Origin: Linepithema humile
Lineage: Eukaryota; Arthropoda; Insecta; Hymenoptera; Formicidae
Direction: 5' to 3'
DNA length: 64,000 nt
Assembly: GCF_040581485.1 (NCBI RefSeq)
Contig: NC_090132.1
Location: forward strand, 29,027,911 to 29,091,910
Below are positions 62,906 through 64,000 of this stretch, in pieces. Positions within the stretch are counted from its first letter, which is position 1. The number at the start of each line of letters is the position of its first letter. Both the position numbers and the translations under genes were made by a program. Below the pieces are notes generated by a model. The model saw only the letters and a program-made list of their open reading frames with translations, searched no databases and was not told where the DNA came from.

Positions 62906-64000
62906 ATTTATTTAAAATTTTTTGTAGATATAAATCATATTTGTATTAAGAAATAAATATTAAGGTAATGTTTCTTATATGCAAGAAACTTCTTCCATTC
63001 TCGCAAAAGAGAATCTTGCTGTTTGCCCACCCGAAGTTTTGTCATTATCTTTAATTATCATCAATAAACTGCAAACTAACTGCCAAAGCAGAAGTTCCAA
63101 AGTTTATCGACAGCAAAGAAGTAAAAATATTTTGAAAAGATAAAAAGTTTTTAAATTCTACCTATTCAAAAACTATCTAATAGAAAATTTTACCTAATAT
63201 TTATATATTAAGACCGTTTCTTTTTGTATGTATAAAACGCAGAAAGCGTACTCAAGTAGTTTTGGCGTAGCATAAATGCGACACAGATGACGTACACAGT
63301 TAACTGCACGACTTTTTATTTCTCTTAGCTATCGTTAATCGTTGATCGAAAAACCGAAAAACTAAAATACCTCGGAAATAAAGACAAACAGATAGGCGAA
63401 TTAGATCTCGTTTTAGTGGAACAGTTTGTATTTGCATCAACAATGGAAGACGTAATTTGGTAAAGTGTTTAAATATGCAGATATACTGAACATTAGAAAT
63501 GAAAGTCTATAATTGTAACAGCATACAACGATGATCATTTTTAATCGCAATTAAATGCTGCTATTATGTGTCATATTTCTAGACAAACTTTATTTAGCGA
63601 TATATGTTATGCATGGTTGTGACATGTATCGCGCATAATTGCAGCATTTAATTCTGATCATAATATATCGATAATTAATAATCAGTGCGGATATATCATT
63701 GAATAAATATGCCACAATTTTTACATAACGCATGCTACAATTATGTATCAAAGATGCGTCGAACTGTCTATTTGGGTAATTTTTTATAATTATTATATTT
63801 TTTACTGTTTGTATTTTCACATAAACAACGTCTTATCACTGCATGTTAATTTGTTGATTGCAAAGCTATATCTGCCTTGAAACTTACTTCTAACAAATTT
63901 ACACGTGGAGCAAATTGTGGAAAAAACCGATATATTCAATGTAATTATAGTAAGGTAAAATTTAAGAGGGAGTGTTTTACTTTAACATGATTCGTTCTTG
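62906..64000. other. intergenic DNA at right edge
   Basis: AT-rich, no supported coding sequence. A tataaaa word at about 63232 followed by a CpG-containing stretch could be the promoter of a gene lying to the right, but nothing confirms it. Confidence 0.4.

Noticed and set aside
1..64000. tRNA, rRNA, CRISPR array, bacterial operon or viral gene cluster
   Set aside because: None seen. Repeats are inverted-repeat transposon relics or simple tandem duplications, not spaced direct repeats, and genes have introns.

Overview
This is animal nuclear DNA from an insect, most likely a hymenopteran and possibly an ant. Evidence: AT-rich intergenic DNA with short CpG-rich islands, genes split by GT-AG introns, insect-type gene families, and many small DNA-transposon relics. 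There is no prokaryotic gene layout, CRISPR array or rRNA. The species call is an inference.

Layout: (1) 1-4.2 kb, AT-rich with one CpG-rich island. (2) 4.2-6.6 kb, a young non-autonomous hAT element with an 8-bp target duplication, just upstream of mitochondrial ribosomal protein L28 (+, 6 exons). (3) 7.0-15.5 kb (-), phosphorylase kinase regulatory subunit alpha, 14 coding exons per transcript plus one alternative exon. Two different 148-nt exons compete for one position, which predicts mutually exclusive splicing. Its introns hold an 883-bp hairpin MITE and a second TIR element. (4) 17.1-19.0 kb (+), a small Ser/Thr/Asn-rich type I membrane protein of unknown function. (5) 22.3-24.5 kb (-), a FAXDC2-like fatty acid hydroxylase/sterol desaturase family enzyme whose first coding exon I could not place. 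(6) 24.5-32.6 kb, no supported coding sequence, with CpG-rich islands and MITEs. (7) 32.6-46.8 kb (+), a giant coiled-coil golgin resembling lava lamp (about 3,540 aa, 10 coding exons). (8) 48.17-51.13 kb, a pogo/Tigger-like DNA transposon with a full-length three-exon transposase ORF (-), but Asn where the third catalytic Asp is expected. (9) 51.6-55.0 kb (-), an arylsulfatase B-like enzyme with a C-terminal membrane anchor and a probable GC-AG intron. (10) 55.15-56.25 kb, an LTR and start of the internal region of a truncated retrotransposon. (11) 58.0 kb, an isolated signal-peptide exon candidate. (12) 59.4-62.7 kb (+), a GH13 maltase/alpha-glucosidase (568 aa, 8 exons).

The genes do not form an operon or one pathway; they are ordinary neighbours. 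Two, phosphorylase kinase alpha and maltase, act in glycogen or sugar use. mRpL28 and PHKA are convergent; PHKA and the membrane-protein gene diverge from 15.5-17.1 kb; the membrane-protein gene and the hydroxylase gene converge. Exon edges were read by eye from splice consensus, and reading phase was checked by adding exon lengths. All complete models close in frame.
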